Shown in pieces: positions 38,525 to 47,225 of a stretch of 64,000 nucleotides of DNA. Below the pieces are notes generated by a model that saw nothing but the letters and a program-made list of their open reading frames with translations, did not search any database and had not been told where the DNA came from. Origin of the DNA: an uncultured Saprospiraceae bacterium (GTDB lineage Bacteria > Bacteroidota > Bacteroidia > Chitinophagales > Saprospiraceae); assembly GCA_938016265.1 (NCBI GenBank), contig CALLWB010000093.1:1-64000 (forward strand). The letters run 5' to 3'. The first letter of the stretch is position 1. Every line of letters begins with the position of its first letter. The translations under genes were made by a program, and so were the position numbers.

Positions 38525-38914
38525 TGTTATGTATTTTATAGAATAAAAAACAACTCATTTTGATTGATATTGGTTCCGAAATAGCTGTTTAAATTGGAAC
38601 CACACCTGAAAATGAAGTTGACTGTATTATTTAGTAAGAACAGTCAGTTGTTTAATTGCTTTTAATTGCGTTATTATTTAATTATATAATTCTTTGTAAA
38701 ATAGCTCGTCTTACTAGCTTTTTCTCATTTTTTTGCTGTAATTTTATGAGCTGAAACCAACTAAGCTATATTTAGGCATCAAAGGTATTGATTTCCTATT
38801 ACTAAGCCAATAGTTTTGTTGGTTTTCAAATCGATTATTAATTGATTGATGTTTTTGAAACGTTGAAGTAGTTCAAAATCCTATTTTTGAACTGCTCCAG
38901 AAAAAAAAGAAAGA
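38525..38914. other. Divergent intergenic region valS / rhomboid
   Basis: 390 bp, AT-rich. Apart from the inverted repeat and promoter-like box at 38871-38892 I see no gene or RNA. Confidence 0.5.
38871..38892 (+). promoter_or_regulatory. Inverted repeat overlapping a promoter-like box
   Basis: GTTCAAAA (38871-38878), a 5-6 base spacer, then TTTTGAAC form a perfect 8-bp inverted repeat. It contains TATTTTTG (38882-38889), a Bacteroidota -10 type box, 25 bp upstream of the rhomboid TTG start. An upstream TTTG at 38854-38857 is 24 bp away, slightly long. This could be an operator-promoter overlap. Confidence 0.42.
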
Positions 38915-39667
38915 TTGAAACCTTCTGTTGAAAATGTTCCCCCAAAAAGAACACTAAAGGAAAGTTTTTTGTATCCCATGACACTAATATTGGTGATGTG
39001 GGGTATTGCTATTGCTCAATCTCAATTTAATCTCGAAATTACTCAATTTGGTGTATTCCCTAGAAAAGCTTCCGGCTTACTAGGAATATTGACGTCCCCT
39101 TTTATACATGCTGATTATGCGCACCTGCTGTCCAATAGTGTCCCTTTTTTAGTATTAGGAACTATCGTCGTTTACTTTTATAGAAAGGTAGCAGTACCGG
39201 TGTTTTTGCTGATATTTATTCTGACTGGTGTCGCGGTATGGCTCCTTGGACGTCAGACGTATCATGTAGGAGCAAGTGGAGTGGTGTATGGGTTAGTGGC
39301 TTTTGTATTTTGGACGGGGATATTCAGAAAAAATCCAATAGCCATTGTCCTTTCGCTAATTGTTATTTTGCTTTATAGTGGGATGTTTTTAGGGGTATTG
39401 CCTGATCAGGAAGGGGTGTCGTGGGAGAGTCATTTGTTTGGTTCGATATCAGGTATCTTTTGCGCGTTATTGTTCAAAGAAGAAATCGAAGAAATAGAGG
39501 ACAGAGAAACGTACTCCTGGGAAAGAGAAGGGGAGTCCGAGCGATTTTTCCTTCCAAGAGACACCTTTGATAAAACATTAGCGCAAAGAGAACAGGAAAA
39601 GAAAGAGCAGTTGGGATTTAATAATCCTTATGGAATGCCCACCAATACTTGGGAAAATGGTAAATGA
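38915..39667 (+). CDS. Rhomboid family intramembrane serine protease
   Basis: A 250-residue membrane protein with six or so helices. The catalytic pair is Ser121 in YHVGASGVVYG and His173 in ESHLFGSISG. The HADYAHLLSNSVPFLVLG segment is the rhomboid helix-2 motif. It cleaves membrane proteins within the bilayer; the substrate is unknown. The start is TTG at 38915; the next in-frame ATG would cut into the first helix. A ~70-residue charged cytosolic tail follows the last helix. Confidence 0.9.
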   Translation: MKPSVENVPPKRTLKESFLYPMTLILVMWGIAIAQSQFNLEITQFGVFPRKASGLLGILTSPFIHADYAHLLSNSVPFLVLGTIVVYFYRKVAVPVFLLIFILTGVAVWLLGRQTYHVGASGVVYGLVAFVFWTGIFRKNPIAIVLSLIVILLYSGMFLGVLPDQEGVSWESHLFGSISGIFCALLFKEEIEEIEDRETYSWEREGESERFFLPRDTFDKTLAQREQEKKEQLGFNNPYGMPTNTWENGK

Positions 39668-39794
39668 TTAGGAGTAATTCTAAATTTGTTTTATTGTTTT
39701 TCGCCTATTTTAGCTCATGATTAGCTTATTTGATTATTTTTGCCTGCTATTTCTCCGAAAGGAGCCAAATTACACCATGTTGAATATATCTCCG

Positions 39795-40271
39795 ATGAAA
39801 AAATTATTGCCCCTATTTGCCATTTTACTTTTTATATTTTCTTGCCAGCCTCAGGACACTATTGGTGATCTGAAGCCTTTGGATCTGTTGAAGTATGGAG
39901 TACCTATTAGCATAAATGCTCCCGATAGCGCAGTGGTGAAAAAAACAAAAATTGGAGATTGGGACGATATTACTGTAAAGAAAGGGGAATACAGCCTTCA
40001 AATATTTGTCAGAAATGCCATCACCAACGATCTGGAGAAGATCAAAGCAGAGGAACTGGCATTAGTTAAAGAAGAAAAAGTATTCTCCAAAATTATCAAG
40101 GAGGAAGAACGAGGATTTATCTATGAAACGGCCATTGATTCTCTTTCCAACTACAATTTCAAATATATCCATCTACAAGCTGACCGCGTGTACACTTTCC
40201 AAAAAGGGTTGGCTGATAATCTGACTCAAGCGCAGGCAGAAAATATTTACAATTCTGTAAAACAGCAATAA
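39795..40271 (+). CDS. Hypothetical lipoprotein
   Basis: A 158-residue protein. Start placed at the ATG at 39795, giving MKKLLPLFAILLFIFSCQPQ with a lipobox Cys at about residue 17. The mature part is charged, mixed alpha/beta, with segments IGDWDDITVKKGEYSLQI and IYETAIDSLSNYNFKYIHLQ. No named domain is recognised. Two upstream in-frame starts (39717, 39777) would bury the signal sequence and are rejected. Confidence 0.7.
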   Translation: MKKLLPLFAILLFIFSCQPQDTIGDLKPLDLLKYGVPISINAPDSAVVKKTKIGDWDDITVKKGEYSLQIFVRNAITNDLEKIKAEELALVKEEKVFSKIIKEEERGFIYETAIDSLSNYNFKYIHLQADRVYTFQKGLADNLTQAQAENIYNSVKQQ

Positions 40272-40281
40272 ACTGATTTAT

Positions 40282-40500
40282 TGGTAGAAACTAGTTGAGT
40301 ATTAGCTAGGTCGGCACACCAGTAGAAAGTAGACGGAGTTAACCTGACAACCTAATACACACTATTAATTAATAACTCAATATACGCGGTGCTTAATGGT
40401 AGAAATTAGTTTGCAGAACTGAGCCTGCACACCAATAGCAAGGTATAGATTTGACCTATTACCTCAATAACCAAATTAACTTAATAGCTAAGAAACAATC
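40282..40500. repeat. Two degenerate copies of a ~115-bp intergenic unit
   Basis: TGGTAGAAACTAGTT at 40282 and TGGTAGAAATTAGTT at 40397 begin two units that also share GCACACCAGTAGAAAGTAGA versus GCACACCAATAGCAAGGTAT, and a TT-ACCT word after that. The match is partial, so this is an old tandem duplication. It fills the gap between the lipoprotein and coiled-coil genes. Confidence 0.5.
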
Positions 40501-41055
40501 CTAAGAGATAAATGTATTTATTTTCTCCATGTCTCCATTGATGTGTTGTGTGATCACTTCGCAAGCGTTATGAAAACTAGACTGTGCGGCTTGGATTTTC
40601 TGTTTTGCACCTCCTAATTCTTCTTTTAGTTTATTCACTTTTTGTTGGTGGGTGGAGATTTCTTCTTGCAGTTTCTCAATTTCTTTTTGCTTTTGCGCAA
40701 TGATTGCTTCCAGCTGATCTGCTTCTTTTCGTTTTACACCAATCCCCTTTTCGATTTGATGTTGGGCGGCCTGATCAAATTTTAGACGTTCTTTCTGGAT
40801 TATTTTCTTGTAAAACTCTGCTGTTTCCAGGAGGCGGTTCTTGGTAAGGCCTAAGGTCGAGGCAGTTACGTAAGCTGATTGGAATCGAGTGTTTTCGTCA
40901 GCATGTATTTTTGCCAACCCGCTAAGGGATTGTTTAAATTCTAAATAGTCAAATCCCTCAAGATTATTATCCTGAATTGCCTTTACAAGCATTCCTGCGC
41001 TACGTTGATCAAGATCGGTGGTACCACCGAATAATTCCATTATTGACTTTTTCAT
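40501..41055 (-). CDS. Hypothetical coiled-coil protein
   Basis: A 184-residue soluble protein with no signal peptide. Residues 1-80 are helical (LFGGTTDLDQRSAGMLVKAI). Residues ~85-165 form a coiled coil with heptad Leu/Ile and many Gln, Glu and Lys (QKQKEIEKLQEEISTHQQKV). No catalytic motif is visible. It is divergent from the mrp gene. I do not recognise the family. Confidence 0.68.
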   Translation of the reverse strand: MKKSIMELFGGTTDLDQRSAGMLVKAIQDNNLEGFDYLEFKQSLSGLAKIHADENTRFQSAYVTASTLGLTKNRLLETAEFYKKIIQKERLKFDQAAQHQIEKGIGVKRKEADQLEAIIAQKQKEIEKLQEEISTHQQKVNKLKEELGGAKQKIQAAQSSFHNACEVITQHINGDMEKINTFIS

Positions 41056-41217
41056 TCTAATTGTTTTTTAGGGAATTGAATAAGGCACAAAGATAATCAA
41101 GTGTTGGAATAATTAGGGAAATGTCCATACTATTTTAGTTATTGAGTGCACTAAGTTATTGAGTTATTAAGTGTACTTATTTGTTTGTACCTTTGCAACA
41201 CAAATTAAATCAAATTC

Positions 41218-42315
41218 ATGTCGATAGATAAGCTTAAAGTTTTAGAAGCGCTTGGTAAGGTGTCCGATCCCAAAACAGGAAAGGATATTACTACTATGAA
41301 TATGATCGAGGAGCTTAAAATTGAGGGCAACAATGTGAGCTTTACCCTTGTTCTCAACGCAGTGGATAGCGCTACAAAGTCGCAAATCAATTTTGCTTGT
41401 ATGAGTGCTGTAAAATCAGTTTATCCTGAAGCTGATGTCCATGTGCACATGAGCTCAAAGAGTGCTTCATTAGGAGAAGAAAAGAAGGTATTACCTCAGG
41501 TAAAAAATATTATTGCAGTAGCCTCGGGAAAAGGAGGGGTAGGGAAATCTACCGTTTCGACTAATCTTGCGCTTGGACTGAAGGCGATGGGTGCGTCTGT
41601 CGGATTGATAGATGCAGACTTATACGGCCCTTCCATACCAACAATGTTAGGCCTGAAAGGTCAACGACCTAGAGTACAGGATGTCTATGGAAAACCCAAG
41701 ATTGTTCCTTTAGAAGCTTATGGGATTTCCGTGATGTCTATCGGATTTATTATCGAAGATCAGCAGGCAGTTGTTTTGCGTGGTCCAAGACTAGGAGCGA
41801 TTATCCGACAGTTTTTTAATGATTGTATCTGGCCGCCCTTAGACTACCTGATTATTGATTTGCCTCCGGGTACAGGCGATATTCAGTTGACATTGGTGCA
41901 AACTGTACCACTTACCGGTGCCGTCATGGTGACGACTCCTCAGGAAGTAGCGGTAGCAGATGCTATCAAGGCAATGAATATGTTTTTGTTACCTTCTGTG
42001 AATGTCCCAATCTTGGGAGTTGTCGAGAATATGTCTTGGTTTACACCAGCAGAATTACCCGACAATAAATACTATCTGTTTGGAGAAGGGGGGGGGAAGC
42101 AAATCGCAAAGATGAGCAATAGCATGCTGCTTGGCCAAGTACCAATTGTACAAAGTATCAGAGAAGGTGGAGATTCCGGCCGACCTATTATATTGAGTGA
42201 CGAAGAGCAAACGAAAGGTGCCTTTATGAAGGTCGCCCAAAATCTAGTCAGCCAAGTACAAGTAAGAAATGAAAATCTCGCTCCAACACAAACAGTAGGC
42301 GTAAAAACAACTTAA
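41218..42315 (+). CDS. Mrp/NBP35 family iron-sulfur carrier ATPase
   Basis: A 365-residue P-loop protein of the Mrp/ApbC family that carries [4Fe-4S] clusters to client proteins. An N-terminal MIP18 (DUF59) domain (1-85) is followed by the deviant Walker A GKGGVGKST at about residue 104, then DADLYGPSIPTMLG and DLPPGTGDIQLT. The C-terminal cluster-binding CxxC of classical Mrp is replaced by WFTPAELPDNKYY, so no Cys pair is present there. It is 39 bp upstream of a Nfu-domain gene, which fits an iron-sulfur role. Confidence 0.9.
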   Translation: MSIDKLKVLEALGKVSDPKTGKDITTMNMIEELKIEGNNVSFTLVLNAVDSATKSQINFACMSAVKSVYPEADVHVHMSSKSASLGEEKKVLPQVKNIIAVASGKGGVGKSTVSTNLALGLKAMGASVGLIDADLYGPSIPTMLGLKGQRPRVQDVYGKPKIVPLEAYGISVMSIGFIIEDQQAVVLRGPRLGAIIRQFFNDCIWPPLDYLIIDLPPGTGDIQLTLVQTVPLTGAVMVTTPQEVAVADAIKAMNMFLLPSVNVPILGVVENMSWFTPAELPDNKYYLFGEGGGKQIAKMSNSMLLGQVPIVQSIREGGDSGRPIILSDEEQTKGAFMKVAQNLVSQVQVRNENLAPTQTVGVKTT

Positions 42316-42354
42316 AGAAATTAGGGTTTTCCTAATTGAATAAAATTTATAAAC

Positions 42355-42612
42355 ATGTCTGAAGATAAAGATCTATTAAAAAGGGTAGAAGCGGCGCTAG
42401 ATACAGTTCGTCCGCATCTCCAAGTAGATGGTGGCAATGTCGAAGTCGTAGAAATAACCGACGACAACCGTGTGCTGATCAAGTGGATCGGAACTTGCGA
42501 AAGTTGCTCAATGAGCGCGATGACAATGCGAGCAGGAATTGCCCAGGCTATCCAAACCAATGTCCCGTCCATTATCGGCGTGGAAGCGTTGAATGGCGTT
42601 AAGTTTTCCTAA
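42355..42612 (+). CDS. NifU/Nfu C-terminal domain iron-sulfur scaffold
   Basis: An 85-residue protein consisting of one Nfu domain. The CxxC motif is in GTCESCSMSAMTMRAGI, ligating a cluster at a dimer interface. HLQVDGGNVEVVEI is also typical. It probably accepts and hands on [4Fe-4S] clusters with the Mrp protein just upstream. Confidence 0.9.
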   Translation: MSEDKDLLKRVEAALDTVRPHLQVDGGNVEVVEITDDNRVLIKWIGTCESCSMSAMTMRAGIAQAIQTNVPSIIGVEALNGVKFS

Positions 42613-42657
42613 TATTTTTTCCTTACGGTTAATGCCGCTAACTTTTTAAACAAAAGC

Positions 42658-43476
42658 GTGACAAGAAAACAACTGTTCGAACAGATTTTAGCCAAAAAAT
42701 CCTATCTCTGTGTAGGGCTGGATACTGACCTCAGTCGTATTCCCAAACATCTGCTGGATTACCCCGATCCGATATTCGAATTTAACAAACAAATCATTGA
42801 GGCTACCCACGATCTTTGCATTGGCTACAAACCCAATCTTGCATTCTATGAAGCACACGGCTCTAAAGGACTCGCTTCGCTAGAGAAAACGATGGAACTG
42901 ATTCCTGAAGAACAGTTTACCATTGCTGATGCCAAACGAGGTGATATTGGGAATACCTCCAGACTATACGCCAACGCTTTTTTTGAACAACTCAATTTTG
43001 ATGCGATAACTGTTGCTCCTTATATGGGCGCAGATTCTGTGGAGCCATTTCTCGGTTTTGAGGACAAATGGGTGATCTTGCTGGCCCTTACCTCCAACAA
43101 AAGCCACCAGGATTTCCAAATGAGCAATCAGGGCACGGATGGCCTCCCTCTTTATGAAAAGGTGATGCGAAAAGCACAAGAGTGGGGCTCCCCGGAACAA
43201 ATTATGTTCGTTGTTGGTGCGACCCATCCCGAAAAATTCAAAGAAATACGAGCGATTGCTCCTGACAATTTTTATCTCGTTCCTGGTGTTGGTGCCCAGG
43301 GCGGCGATCTCCAACAACTCTCTGCCTACGGGCTGAATGATTTGTGTGGTTTGATTGTGAATTCTTCACGTGGTATTATCTACGCAAGTGATGGCGAGGA
43401 CTTTGCGGAACAGGCAAGGGCGAAGGCGCTGGAACTTCAGCAGCAAATGGCTGTGGTTTTAGAGGGTATTGGGTAG
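42658..43476 (+). CDS. pyrF: Orotidine 5'-phosphate decarboxylase, type 2
   Basis: Decarboxylates OMP to UMP, the last step of pyrimidine nucleotide synthesis. 272 residues, typical of the type 2 (long) family. The signature [11 protein letters not shown] (catalytic Lys93) is intact, and [13 protein letters not shown] and PGVGAQGGD are recognised. The start is GTG at 42658. The TAG stop at 43474-43476 lies in the outermost GTAG of a palindromic repeat. Confidence 0.95.
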   Translation: MTRKQLFEQILAKKSYLCVGLDTDLSRIPKHLLDYPDPIFEFNKQIIEATHDLCIGYKPNLAFYEAHGSKGLASLEKTMELIPEEQFTIADAKRGDIGNTSRLYANAFFEQLNFDAITVAPYMGADSVEPFLGFEDKWVILLALTSNKSHQDFQMSNQGTDGLPLYEKVMRKAQEWGSPEQIMFVVGATHPEKFKEIRAIAPDNFYLVPGVGAQGGDLQQLSAYGLNDLCGLIVNSSRGIIYASDGEDFAEQARAKALELQQQMAVVLEGIG

Positions 43477-43519
43477 AGGGACTCGTTTTGCTTTTCAAAA
43501 CTGTTAGTAGATATCTACC
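43473..43519. repeat. Dispersed palindromic intergenic repeat, copy D
   Basis: GTAGAGGGACTCGTTTTGC, loop TTTT, CAAAACTGTTAGTAGA, TATCTACC. It fills the gap between the converging pyrF and metallo-hydrolase genes, and both stop codons (GGG TAG on each strand) lie inside its ends. It probably also acts as a bidirectional hairpin. Confidence 0.78.
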
Positions 43520-44366
43520 CTAGAAAGTCAACCAGCTTCCCCTTCTTATCTGCCAAAATCCTTCCTTTTTCGTTCCGTTTTACGGTGGCACACTCTACAA
43601 CTCGGTCGTGCTCAAAAAAGAGGAGGAGGTTTTCGTCTGCAGCACGCGTCAGAAGGCGCTCTTTTTCTTTTAGGGTAACTAGTGGGCGAATGTCATAAGC
43701 CATTACGTAGGGGAGCTTAATATGGTCGGAGGAGGCTAGTAAGTCTGCGCAATAGACAATTGTTTTGCCATTTACTGTGATTTCCGGTAACATCATGGCT
43801 TCGGTATGACCATTTGCAAACAACACATTAAATCCTGGTAAGAACTCCACCCCTTCCTCGACATCAATAAATTTCAGTTTGCCTTGTTCTAGAAGCGGAA
43901 CGAAGTTTTCTTTCAAAAAGGAAGCCTTTTCTCTTGGATTAGGATCATATGCCCAGTCGTAATGTAGTTTGTTGGTCCAGAAAGTTGCATTTGGGAACGC
44001 TGGAGTCAATTTGCCATTTGCGTCCTTGTTTACTGCACCGCCTACATGATCGAAGTGAAAATGCGTCAAAAAGACGTCTGTTATTTCTTCTGGGTGGACG
44101 CCATTTGCTTTTAGCGATTTTATCAGACTGTCTTCTCCATGCGGTTCAAAATGGCCTCTGAATTTTGCATCTTGTTTGTTGCCAAATCCGGTATCGATCA
44201 ATACTTTTCTATTGCCTGTTTCTACTAGGAGGCACCGCATCGCCCAAGTACACATGTTATTGTCATCTGGTGGATTTAGTTTGGTCCACATCTTTCGGGG
44301 AACCACTCCAAACATGGCGCCGCCGTCGAGTTTAAAAAAACCGGTATTGATCACAGATATTTTCAT
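43515..44366 (-). CDS. Metallo-beta-lactamase fold hydrolase
   Basis: A 283-residue zinc hydrolase of the MBL superfamily. Metal ligands are in LTHFHFDHVGG (H102, H104, D106, H107), with further His in FANGHTEAMM and an Asp in VYCADLLASSDH. There is no signal peptide, so it acts in the cytosol. Substrate is unknown; lactonase-like or other thioester/phosphodiester hydrolysis is possible. Its start overlaps the ribH stop by one base (TAATG on the minus strand), suggesting translational coupling. Its stop lies in a palindromic repeat. Confidence 0.85.
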   Translation of the reverse strand: MKISVINTGFFKLDGGAMFGVVPRKMWTKLNPPDDNNMCTWAMRCLLVETGNRKVLIDTGFGNKQDAKFRGHFEPHGEDSLIKSLKANGVHPEEITDVFLTHFHFDHVGGAVNKDANGKLTPAFPNATFWTNKLHYDWAYDPNPREKASFLKENFVPLLEQGKLKFIDVEEGVEFLPGFNVLFANGHTEAMMLPEITVNGKTIVYCADLLASSDHIKLPYVMAYDIRPLVTLKEKERLLTRAADENLLLFFEHDRVVECATVKRNEKGRILADKKGKLVDFLG

Positions 44367-44881
44367 TAGAATCCTATTTTTTTGCCAGATTTTCCGATAG
44401 ATTTTCTTAGGTCAGCCATTCGGATGGCGGTGACAGCGGCTTCTACGCCTTTGTTTCCATACTTTCCGCCGGCTCTGTCTTTGGCTTGTTGCATGTCATT
44501 TGGAGTCAGTAAGCCGAAGATAAAGGGTTTTCCACTTGCTATTGACATGTTGGTCAATCCAGTCGCTACTGCCTGGTTGATGTACTCGTTGTGGGCGGTT
44601 TCGCCTTTTATTACGCATCCAAGGCAGATCACTGCATCTGGAATTTTGCTTTGCGCACAAATCCTGGCGCCGACAGTAAGTTCAAAAGCGCCGGGCACTT
44701 GTGAGGTGAAAATGTTATCTGGTTTTGCACCGTGCTTGATCAGGGTGTCGTAACAGCCTTCGTATAAGGCGTGAGTTATTTCTTTGTTCCAATCAGAAAC
44801 CACAATTCCAAATTTCAGTTCCTCTGCGGATGGAATATTTTTTTCGTCGTAGTCAGATAAGTTTTTTAGAGCGCTTGCCAT
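44366..44881 (-). CDS. ribH: 6,7-dimethyl-8-ribityllumazine synthase
   Basis: Condenses 5-amino-6-ribitylaminouracil with dihydroxybutanone phosphate, the penultimate riboflavin step. 171 residues. Motifs: FGIVVSDWNKEITHALYEG, QVPGAFELTVGA, and LGCVIKGETAHNEYI with the catalytic His. Its stop overlaps the start of the MBL gene, so both are translated from one mRNA. Confidence 0.95.
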   Translation of the reverse strand: MASALKNLSDYDEKNIPSAEELKFGIVVSDWNKEITHALYEGCYDTLIKHGAKPDNIFTSQVPGAFELTVGARICAQSKIPDAVICLGCVIKGETAHNEYINQAVATGLTNMSIASGKPFIFGLLTPNDMQQAKDRAGGKYGNKGVEAAVTAIRMADLRKSIGKSGKKIGF

Positions 44882-44923
44882 ATTCGTGAATTAAGTTATT
44901 AACTAATAAATGGACAATAGTAA

Positions 44924-44958
44924 AACAAAAAAAGGCAAGAATGTTTCATCTTACCTTT
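44924..44958 (-). terminator. Rho-independent terminator after the TPR gene
   Basis: On the minus strand, AAAAGGTAAGA pairs with TCTTGCCTTTT (one mismatch) across a short loop and is followed by a T-rich tract. It lies 53 bp after the TPR gene and before ribH. Confidence 0.72.
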
Positions 44959-45010
44959 TGGTTATAACGCACATTTTTTCAAATGTATATTATTATTTGA
45001 TTGCTGTTGC

Positions 45011-45715
45011 TTAGTTTTTGCTACCAGCGCGTGCAATATATCGGTCAATATCTTTTCCTTGTACGGAATTAGGATATTGATTTTTGATAGTTTCATAGAA
45101 CCCTTTTGCTCCACTAGCATCGCCTTGTCTTTCCATGAGCATACCTGCTTTCATCATAAAGTAGGGAGCTGTAAACTCGTCTTTGGCAGAGGATGCTGCT
45201 TTTTTGTAATAGGTCAGTGCTTCGTCCAGCTGATTCAGTTCTGCATGTGCATCACCGATCATTCCATTTGCTGTTGCTGGAGTAACTGATCCTCTAGGGC
45301 TGAAATCTTTTAGATAGTCAATTGCATTTTGGTATTGGCCTAAGTTTAGGTAGCTGGCTCCAGCGTAGTATTTCGCCATGTTTCCAGCTTTAGTGCCACC
45401 ATATTGGTCAATGATATCTAGAAATCCAGGAGATTCGCCACCAGGGTTCGTCAATGCCAAAGCGAAAGAATCCGTACGGAATCTAAATTCTGCTTTATGC
45501 ATTAGTTGGGTAGCTTCTATCTCTTGAGGTCCCTTTATTAAGTTTTGATAAACAAAATATCCACCGACAATAGTAACGAAAGCTAATAATCCAACAAGGA
45601 TTCTTATTTGATTTCGTTCAACATAATCTTTGGCCTGTTCTTGGGCATCAACTATGTCAATTAACAATTCGTCGTCTTTTTGTTTTTTTACTTTTTGTTG
45701 TTTGCGTTTCGCCAT
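45011..45715 (-). CDS. Membrane-anchored TPR protein (YfgM-like)
   Basis: A 234-residue protein with a basic N-terminus, one membrane helix (about 38-57, ILVGLLAFVTIVGGYFVY) and a periplasmic domain of tetratricopeptide repeats (for example YYAGASYLNLGQYQNAIDYL and NGMIGDAHAELNQLDEALTYYKKA). It resembles YfgM-type proteins linked to secretion translocon and periplasmic chaperones. Preceded by pdhA on the same strand but separated by a terminator. Confidence 0.78.
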   Translation of the reverse strand: MAKRKQQKVKKQKDDELLIDIVDAQEQAKDYVERNQIRILVGLLAFVTIVGGYFVYQNLIKGPQEIEATQLMHKAEFRFRTDSFALALTNPGGESPGFLDIIDQYGGTKAGNMAKYYAGASYLNLGQYQNAIDYLKDFSPRGSVTPATANGMIGDAHAELNQLDEALTYYKKAASSAKDEFTAPYFMMKAGMLMERQGDASGAKGFYETIKNQYPNSVQGKDIDRYIARAGSKN

Positions 45716-45795
45716 TTCATTGAAAATTTGTGCGAAGTTAAAGAATCTTTTTATCTGAAGTAAGCTATTTTGGAAAAAAGATTACAGAATTGAAT

Positions 45796-45830
45796 AAAAA
45801 AAAGCTTTTTCTTTCGAAAAAGCTTTAAAA
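45796..45830 (-). terminator. Rho-independent terminator after pdhA
   Basis: AAAGCTTTTTC (45801-45811) and GAAAAAGCTTT (45816-45826) form an 11-bp perfect stem with a 4-base loop; on the minus strand eight T follow. It is 37 bp after the pdhA stop. Confidence 0.85.
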
Positions 45831-45862
45831 TCTTAAAAAAATAAGGTCGTTCAGACTTTATT

Positions 45863-46873
45863 TTAGTCCCTTATGAAAGGGTAATCTTTTTGCAGGTATA
45901 TATCAGTGAACAATTCGCCATCGTCAGGATAAGGAGATTCTTCTGCAAAAGTGACTGCTTCTTCAACATCTGCTTTAATTTTAGCATCCAAAGCTTTCAT
46001 TGCTTTTTCAGAAGCAAACTTATTTTCGAGGATCACTTCTCTAACGTTTTTGATCGGATCACTGTTTTTCTTGTAGGTATTTTTTTCTTCCCGACTTCTG
46101 TAAGGCTCTGCATCTGACATGGAGTGTCCGTTAAATCGGTAAGTGTTAATTTCCAAAAAGTAAGGTCCTTTGCCTGCTCGGGCATGTTTTACTGCTTTGG
46201 AAATTGCGTTGTGAACGGCCTCACAAGACATTCCGTCAACAGGTTCACTAGGCATCTCGAAGCCGAGTCCCATTTTGTAGATCTCTTTGACATTACTGGT
46301 CCGTTCTACGGAAGTACCCATTGCATATTGGTTGTTTTCACAAATGAAAATAACTGGCAGCTTCCAGGTCATCGCCATATTAAATGCTTCATGAAGTGCA
46401 CCTTGTCTTGCTGCACCGTCGCCGAACATTGTAAGACATACATTTTTAGTGCCTTTATATTTTTCTGCGAAAGCAATCCCAGCTCCTAAAGGAATCTGTG
46501 CTCCGACAATCCCATGCCCACCATAAAATCCCTTTTCTTTTGAGAAGAAGTGCATTGATCCACCTTTTCCTTTTGTACAGCCTGTTGCTTTTCCATACAA
46601 TTCTGCCATACATTCCTTCTCGGAAATTCCTTTTGCTATGGCATTACCGTGATCGCGGTAGGCAGTTATGACAATGTCCTCTTTTCTGATTGCAGAGGTC
46701 ATTCCAGCAGCGACAGCTTCCTGACCATTATAGAGGTGGCAAAAACCACGAATTTTTCGTTGTTGGTATAACATACCTGCCCTAGTTTCGAATACACGAA
46801 TTCTTTGCATCAATTCATACCATTCCAGGTAGGTTTTTTTTGTGAAAGGAGGTTTGACTATCGCTTGTGCCAT
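45863..46873 (-). CDS. pdhA: Pyruvate dehydrogenase E1 component alpha subunit
   Basis: Thiamine-diphosphate-dependent decarboxylase subunit of the pyruvate dehydrogenase complex, converting pyruvate towards acetyl-CoA (336 residues). The TPP motif is GDGAARQGALHEAFNMAMTW followed by KLPVIFICENN. The phosphorylation-loop-like FNGHSMSDAEPYR is also present. The ATG at 46873 is preferred over a TTG three codons upstream. The beta subunit and E2 are not next to it, so the complex genes are dispersed. Lipoyl synthase at 28365 supplies the E2 cofactor. Confidence 0.95.
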   Translation of the reverse strand: MAQAIVKPPFTKKTYLEWYELMQRIRVFETRAGMLYQQRKIRGFCHLYNGQEAVAAGMTSAIRKEDIVITAYRDHGNAIAKGISEKECMAELYGKATGCTKGKGGSMHFFSKEKGFYGGHGIVGAQIPLGAGIAFAEKYKGTKNVCLTMFGDGAARQGALHEAFNMAMTWKLPVIFICENNQYAMGTSVERTSNVKEIYKMGLGFEMPSEPVDGMSCEAVHNAISKAVKHARAGKGPYFLEINTYRFNGHSMSDAEPYRSREEKNTYKKNSDPIKNVREVILENKFASEKAMKALDAKIKADVEEAVTFAEESPYPDDGELFTDIYLQKDYPFIRD

Positions 46874-47225
46874 GAGCAACAATTTTTTTATGTTTGGCGA
46901 ATATTCGCAGTGAAATTGCTTGTCGTAGGACTAAAGATAGATATTTTTTTTAGGAAATGCTGCGATGTTTTAAGGAATAATCTTTAAAGATAAATAGATC
47001 GACAAGTATACATTTATAATGCAAAGTAATTTGATAATTGAGAAGTACTATACAGTATAGATTACAGATTTTATATGTTCCTCCATGTATGTTTTTTTTC
47101 AAGTCGCATAACACCTACTTTACATTAAATCAAGTAAATAAAAAAATCAATGAATACGTGTGAATTTAAAGTGGGATGTCTTTAGGCTTTAAGTCCTCAA
47201 ATTCATTAAGAGAACACAAACATTC
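46874..47225. other. Divergent intergenic region holding a two-part element
   Basis: 352 bp between pdhA and the first paralog-family gene. It is AT-rich; the only notable element is GAATACGTGT-N15-TGTCT near its right end, listed separately. Confidence 0.55.
47152..47181 (+). promoter_or_regulatory. Two-part upstream element of paralog P1
   Basis: GAATACGTGT (47152-47161), 15 bases, then TGTCT (47177-47181), 45 bp upstream of the P1 start. The same two boxes with identical 15-base spacing occur upstream of paralogs P3 and P4 on the minus strand. The layout resembles an ECF-type promoter or an operator; identity is inferred. Confidence 0.6.
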
